A program made the position numbers and the translations under genes. This document shows positions 61,086 to 64,000 of a stretch of DNA of 64,000 bases, piece by piece (the stretch's first letter is position 1; each line of letters starts with the position of its first letter). The notes under the pieces were generated by a model. That model had not been told where the DNA came from, searched no databases, and was given only the letters and a program-made list of their open reading frames with translations. This DNA is from Ancylobacter sp. TS-1 (GTDB taxonomy: Bacteria > Pseudomonadota > Alphaproteobacteria > Rhizobiales > Xanthobacteraceae): the NCBI RefSeq assembly GCF_009223885.1, contig NZ_CP045144.1, positions 3,708,001 through 3,772,000 on the forward strand, written 5' to 3'.

Positions 61086-62336
61086 TCAATGCAGGTTCGG
61101 CTGGGCGCCGACTCCCTTTTCGTCGATGAGATGGCCGGTGCGGAAGCGGTCGAGCCGGTAGGCGCCGGCGGTCTCGTGCGGCGCGCCCGTGGCCAGAAGA
61201 TGCGCGAAGCACCAGCCCGAGGCCGGCGTCGCCTTGAAGCCGCCATAGCACCAGCCGGCATTGAGGTAGAGCCCCGGCACCGGCGTGCGGTCGATGATCG
61301 GCGAGCCGTCCATCGACATGTCCATGATGCCGCCCCACATGCGCAGCAGCCGCAGCCGGCCGATGCGCGGCATCAGCGCCATGCCGCCCTCGGCGACATC
61401 CTCCACCACGGGCAGGTTGCCGCGCTGGGCGTAGGAATTGTAGCCGTCGATGTCGCCGCCGAAGACCAGCCCGCCCTTGTCGGACTGCGAGATGTAGAAG
61501 TGGCCGGCGCCGAAGGTGATCACCCCGTCGACCATCGGCTTCAGCCCCTCGGAGACGAAGGCCTGCAAGACGTGGCTCTCGATCGGCAGGCGCAGCCCGG
61601 CGAGGGAGGCGACGCGCGAGGAATTGCCGGCCACGGCGAGGGCCACCTTGCCCGCGCGGATCGCGCCCCGCGTGGTCTCGACGCCGACGATGGCGTCGCC
61701 CTCGCGGATGAACCCCGTCACCTCGCAGTTCTGCACGATGTTGACGCCGAGGGCGTCGGCGCCCCGCGCATAGCCCCACACCACCGCATCATGGCGGGCG
61801 GTGCCGGCGCGGCGCTGGAGCAGCCCGCCCTGGATGGGGAAGCGCGCATTGTCGAAGTCGAGGAACGGGTACATGGCCCGCACCCGGCGCTGGTCCAGAA
61901 GTTCGGAATCGACGCCGGCGAGCCGCATGGCGTTGCCGCGCCGCGCATAGGCGTCGCGCTGGGCGTCGGAATGGAACAGGTTCAGGATGCCGCGCTGGCT
62001 GACCATCGCGTTGTAGTTCAGTTCCTGCTCCAGCCCCTCCCACAGCTTCATCGACCATTCGTAGAACGGCTCGTTGCCGGGCAGCAGGTAGTTGGAGCGG
62101 ATGATGGTGGTGTTCCGCCCGGCATTGCCGGAGCCGATGTAGCCCTTCTCGATCACCGCGACATTGGCGATGCCGTGGACCTTGGCGAGGTAATAGGCGG
62201 TGGCCAGCCCGTGCCCGCCGCCGCCGACGACGATCACGTCATAGGCGGGCCTGGGCGCGGCGTCGCGCCAGGCCGGTGTCCAGCCCTTCTGGCCGGTCAG
62301 CCCGTTGGCGAGGAGGCTCAGGAAGGAATAGCGCAT
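61086..62336 (-). CDS. mgdA: N-methylglutamate dehydrogenase subunit A (sarcosine oxidase beta-like)
   Basis: The FAD/FMN subunit that oxidises the N-methyl amine. The 416-residue DAO-family protein has DVIVVGGGGHGLATAYYLAK (dinucleotide motif, residues about 33-52), VAVIEKGYIGSGNAGRNTTI, the segment LLQRRAGTARHDAVVWGYAR containing a His at the expected flavin-linkage region, and the C-terminal LYLNAGWCYGGFKATPASGW with the substrate/flavin-site Gly-rich turn. It is the first gene of the mgd operon, divergent from a LysR gene across 89 bases. Confidence 0.83.
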   Translation of the reverse strand: MRYSFLSLLANGLTGQKGWTPAWRDAAPRPAYDVIVVGGGGHGLATAYYLAKVHGIANVAVIEKGYIGSGNAGRNTTIIRSNYLLPGNEPFYEWSMKLWEGLEQELNYNAMVSQRGILNLFHSDAQRDAYARRGNAMRLAGVDSELLDQRRVRAMYPFLDFDNARFPIQGGLLQRRAGTARHDAVVWGYARGADALGVNIVQNCEVTGFIREGDAIVGVETTRGAIRAGKVALAVAGNSSRVASLAGLRLPIESHVLQAFVSEGLKPMVDGVITFGAGHFYISQSDKGGLVFGGDIDGYNSYAQRGNLPVVEDVAEGGMALMPRIGRLRLLRMWGGIMDMSMDGSPIIDRTPVPGLYLNAGWCYGGFKATPASGWCFAHLLATGAPHETAGAYRLDRFRTGHLIDEKGVGAQPNLH

Positions 62337-62372
62337 GAAGGGCTCGCGATCGGATACGGCCGAAAGCTATAG

Positions 62373-62412
62373 ATCACCGTCGATCCGGTGATAATATAAG
62401 TTTTGGTTATAT
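62373..62412. promoter_or_regulatory. Operator region between mgdA and divergent lysR
   Basis: Two dyads lie side by side in the 89-base spacer: ATCACCG-N6-CGGTGAT (62373-62392) and ATATAA-N7-TTATAT (62394-62412). The second has LysR-box geometry and ends 13 bases before the LysR ATG. The first lies near the expected -35 to leader region of mgdA. Two different regulators, LysR and perhaps the XRE-cupin protein, could act here. Confidence 0.6.
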
Positions 62413-62425
62413 AGAACCGGAAACC

Positions 62426-63397
62426 ATGCCTCCGTCCGACACGCTTCCCTTCGACCTGCGCGCGCTGGAACTGTTCCTCGCCGTGTGCGACGCCGGCACC
62501 ATGGCGCAGGCGGCGCGCCGGCTCGGGCTGACCCAGCCGGCGGTGTCGCAGTCGATCGCCGACATGGAGCGGCGCATCGGCATCGCGCTGTTCGACCGCC
62601 GCGCCCGCCCGCTCGCGCTCACCGCCGCCGGCGGGGCGCTGCGCCAGCGGGCGAGCGCCCTGCTCTCGGAAGCGCGCCAGATCGCCCCGCTGCTGCGCGA
62701 GGCCGAGCATGCCCGCCTGCCGCTGCTGCGCGCCGGCCTCGTCGATTCGCTCTCGCGCGTGCTGATGGCCCCGCTCGCCCGCGCGCTGGGCGAGAAGGCC
62801 GAGCAGGTCTCGCTGCTGTCCGGCCTCACCGCCGTCCATGCCGGGGCGCTGCTGACCCGCCAGCTCGACCTGCTGGTCGGCGCCGACGACCTCGACGAGA
62901 TCGAGGGGCTGGAGCGCTGGCCGCTGCTCACCGAACCCTATGTGCTGCTGCTGCCGGCCCGGCTGCCCGCCCCTTTGCGGGTGGCGGACCTTGCGGAGCT
63001 GGCGCAGCACGCGCCGCTGGTGCGCTTTTCCGCCCGCTCCAAGACCGGCGTGGAGGTGGAGCGTCACCTGCGCCGACTGCGGCTCGATCTGCCGCGCCCG
63101 CTGGAATTCGACACGCCCTATGGCGTCGCCAGCGCGGTCGCTGACGGGGCGGGCTTCGCCGTCACCACGCCGCTCTGCCTGCTGGAGGCCGGCCTTTCGC
63201 TGCAAGGTCTCGCCTGCCACGCGCTGCCGGGGCCGGGCCTGACCCGCCATCTCACGCTGATCGCCCGCCGGCAGGAGCTTGGCCGCCTGCCGCGCGAGAT
63301 GGCCGCCTTCTGCCGGGCGCGGCTGGAAGCGCAGCGCCCCGCGCTCGCCGCGCTGGTCGGCGAGGGGCTGGCGGAGGCGTTCCGGGTGGAGGCGTGA
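62426..63397 (+). CDS. LysR-type transcriptional regulator, likely of the mgd operon
   Basis: The 323-residue protein has the helix-turn-helix ALELFLAVCDAGTMAQAARR then LGLTQPAVSQSIADMERRIG (about residues 10-50) and a sensor domain from LPLLRAGLVDSLSRVLMAPL. No ligand can be inferred from sequence. Divergence from mgdA with operator-like dyads between them makes control of N-methylglutamate dehydrogenase its likely job. The C-terminal tail is Ala/Arg-rich. Confidence 0.88.
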   Translation: MPPSDTLPFDLRALELFLAVCDAGTMAQAARRLGLTQPAVSQSIADMERRIGIALFDRRARPLALTAAGGALRQRASALLSEARQIAPLLREAEHARLPLLRAGLVDSLSRVLMAPLARALGEKAEQVSLLSGLTAVHAGALLTRQLDLLVGADDLDEIEGLERWPLLTEPYVLLLPARLPAPLRVADLAELAQHAPLVRFSARSKTGVEVERHLRRLRLDLPRPLEFDTPYGVASAVADGAGFAVTTPLCLLEAGLSLQGLACHALPGPGLTRHLTLIARRQELGRLPREMAAFCRARLEAQRPALAALVGEGLAEAFRVEA

Positions 63398-63427
63398 GAA
63401 CGCGCCCGTGTCCCTCTCAGCGATCCC

Positions 63428-63512
63428 TCATGGCCGGGCTTGACCCGGCCACCCAGGCTCAGGCCCAGGTCAAACGGCGTCGCCGGGTCCCCGGGTCAAG
63501 CCCGGGGATGAG
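63428..63512. repeat. Family D paired palindromes
   Basis: TCATGGCCGGGCTTGACCCG and onward to GGCCACC (63428-63453), and GGGTCCCCGGGTCAAGCCCG onward to GGGATGAG (to 63512), are the same paired unit as at 36355-36446. It fills the 141-base convergent gap between the LysR and ketoacyl synthase genes and leaves no room for another gene. Confidence 0.8.
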
Positions 63513-63538
63513 GGAGGCGAAACGGAAAGGCCGCCCGC

Positions 63539-64000
63539 TCACCCCGCGTAGCGCTTCAATGCCAGCACCGCGTTGAGCCCGCCAAAGGCGAAGGACGAGG
63601 AGATCGCCGTCTCGATGGCGGCGGCGCGCGCGGCGTTGGGCACGCAGTCGAGGTCGCAGTCGGGATCGAATTCGCGATAGCCCATGGTCGGCGGCAGGAA
63701 ACCCTCGCGCAGCGCCAGCGTCGTGGTCACGAAATCCAGCGCGCCCGAGGCGTTCATGGTGTGGCCGTACTGGGACTTCGAAGACGAGACCGGCAGCTTG
63801 CCCAGATGCGCGCCGAACACGTGGCGCAGCGCCGCCGTCTCGGTCTTGTCGTTGAGCACCGTGGCGGTGCCGTGGGCGCTCACATAGTCGACCCGCTCGG
63901 GCGCGAGGCCGGCATCCTCAAGGGCGAAATGGATGGAGGCCGCCGCGCTCGCCATGTCGGGGGCGGTGATGTCCATGCCGTCGGCGCTCATGCCGAAACC
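63539..64000 (-). CDS. Beta-ketoacyl-ACP synthase (KAS II type), C-terminal part
   Basis: Condensing enzyme of fatty-acid or polyketide-like chain elongation. Only the last 154 or so codons are in the window; the 5' part lies beyond base 64000. Visible are the two active-site His regions, VDYVSAHGTATVLNDKTETA and VSSSKSQYGHTMNASGALDF, and the C-terminus SSSFAFGGLNAVLALKRYAG. KAS II usually has SVKSMTGHLLGAAG; the NASGA version points to a divergent FabF-like or nodE-like paralogue, not housekeeping FabF. Confidence 0.85.
   Translation of the reverse strand, partial: GFGMSADGMDITAPDMASAAASIHFALEDAGLAPERVDYVSAHGTATVLNDKTETAALRHVFGAHLGKLPVSSSKSQYGHTMNASGALDFVTTTLALREGFLPPTMGYREFDPDCDLDCVPNAARAAAIETAISSSFAFGGLNAVLALKRYAG

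Noticed and set aside
56932..62336. Plain heterotetrameric sarcosine oxidase (soxBDAG)
   Set aside because: Not excluded by sequence alone, but the nearby mgsABC-gmaS set makes N-methylglutamate dehydrogenase more likely; kept as the alternative.

Overview
The window is high-GC DNA with dense genes on both strands. It looks like a chromosomal segment of a facultatively autotrophic, methylotrophic alphaproteobacterium of the Hyphomicrobiales. Xanthobacteraceae relatives such as Ancylobacter, Starkeya or Xanthobacter fit best, and Bradyrhizobium-like cbb gene order is also compatible. The evidence is a red-type (form IC) RuBisCO operon in the order cbbF-P-T-A-L-S-X-E with divergent cbbR, a type II glutamine synthetase behind a sigma-54 promoter, a ScfR-type regulator beside propionyl-CoA genes, and a complete N-methylglutamate pathway set. 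No rRNA, tRNA, CRISPR array, transposase or prophage gene was seen.

Layout. 0.1-9.7 kb: glnII, cardiolipin synthase, lon with a small heat-shock protein, a heavy-metal P-type ATPase and a DUF2778 protein. 9.7-21.4 kb: an SHMT-like gene, cbbR and the Calvin-cycle operon. 21.4-25.6 kb: a frameshifted membrane-anchored protein, a DedA protein, an AaeAB-like efflux pair and a thioredoxin-like ferredoxin. 25.7-32.2 kb: an RND efflux operon headed by an apparently nucleophile-less alpha/beta hydrolase, with a divergent LysR regulator. 32.2-36.2 kb: a polar amino-acid ABC importer with its GntR regulator and a clear operator. 36.6-46.6 kb: propionyl-CoA carboxylase and methylmalonyl-CoA mutase with a divergent ScfR-type regulator. 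46.7-63.4 kb: gmaS, mgsABC, an XRE-cupin regulator, sthA, a GIY-YIG gene, folD, purU, mgdABCD and a divergent LysR regulator. The window ends inside a beta-ketoacyl-ACP synthase gene.

How it fits together (inference from families and context). GmaS, MgsABC and MgdABCD would turn methylamine into ammonium and a C1 unit on tetrahydrofolate. FolD and PurU would carry that unit to formate and NADPH, and SthA could exchange NADPH for NADH. Formate oxidized elsewhere gives CO2 and reductant for the Calvin cycle, and GlnII can re-assimilate nitrogen.

The most distinctive feature of the DNA is a set of at least four families of intergenic palindromic repeats. They lie between operons and also inside nearly every long operon: cbbL/cbbS, cbbX/cbbE, pccB/pccA, mgdA/mgdB, mgdC/mgdD, mgsC/gmaS and the ABC operon. 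Separate from these are a textbook terminator-like hairpin between cbbS and cbbX, and a hairpin that would bury the Shine-Dalgarno of a small secreted protein gene inside the methylmalonyl-CoA mutase cluster.
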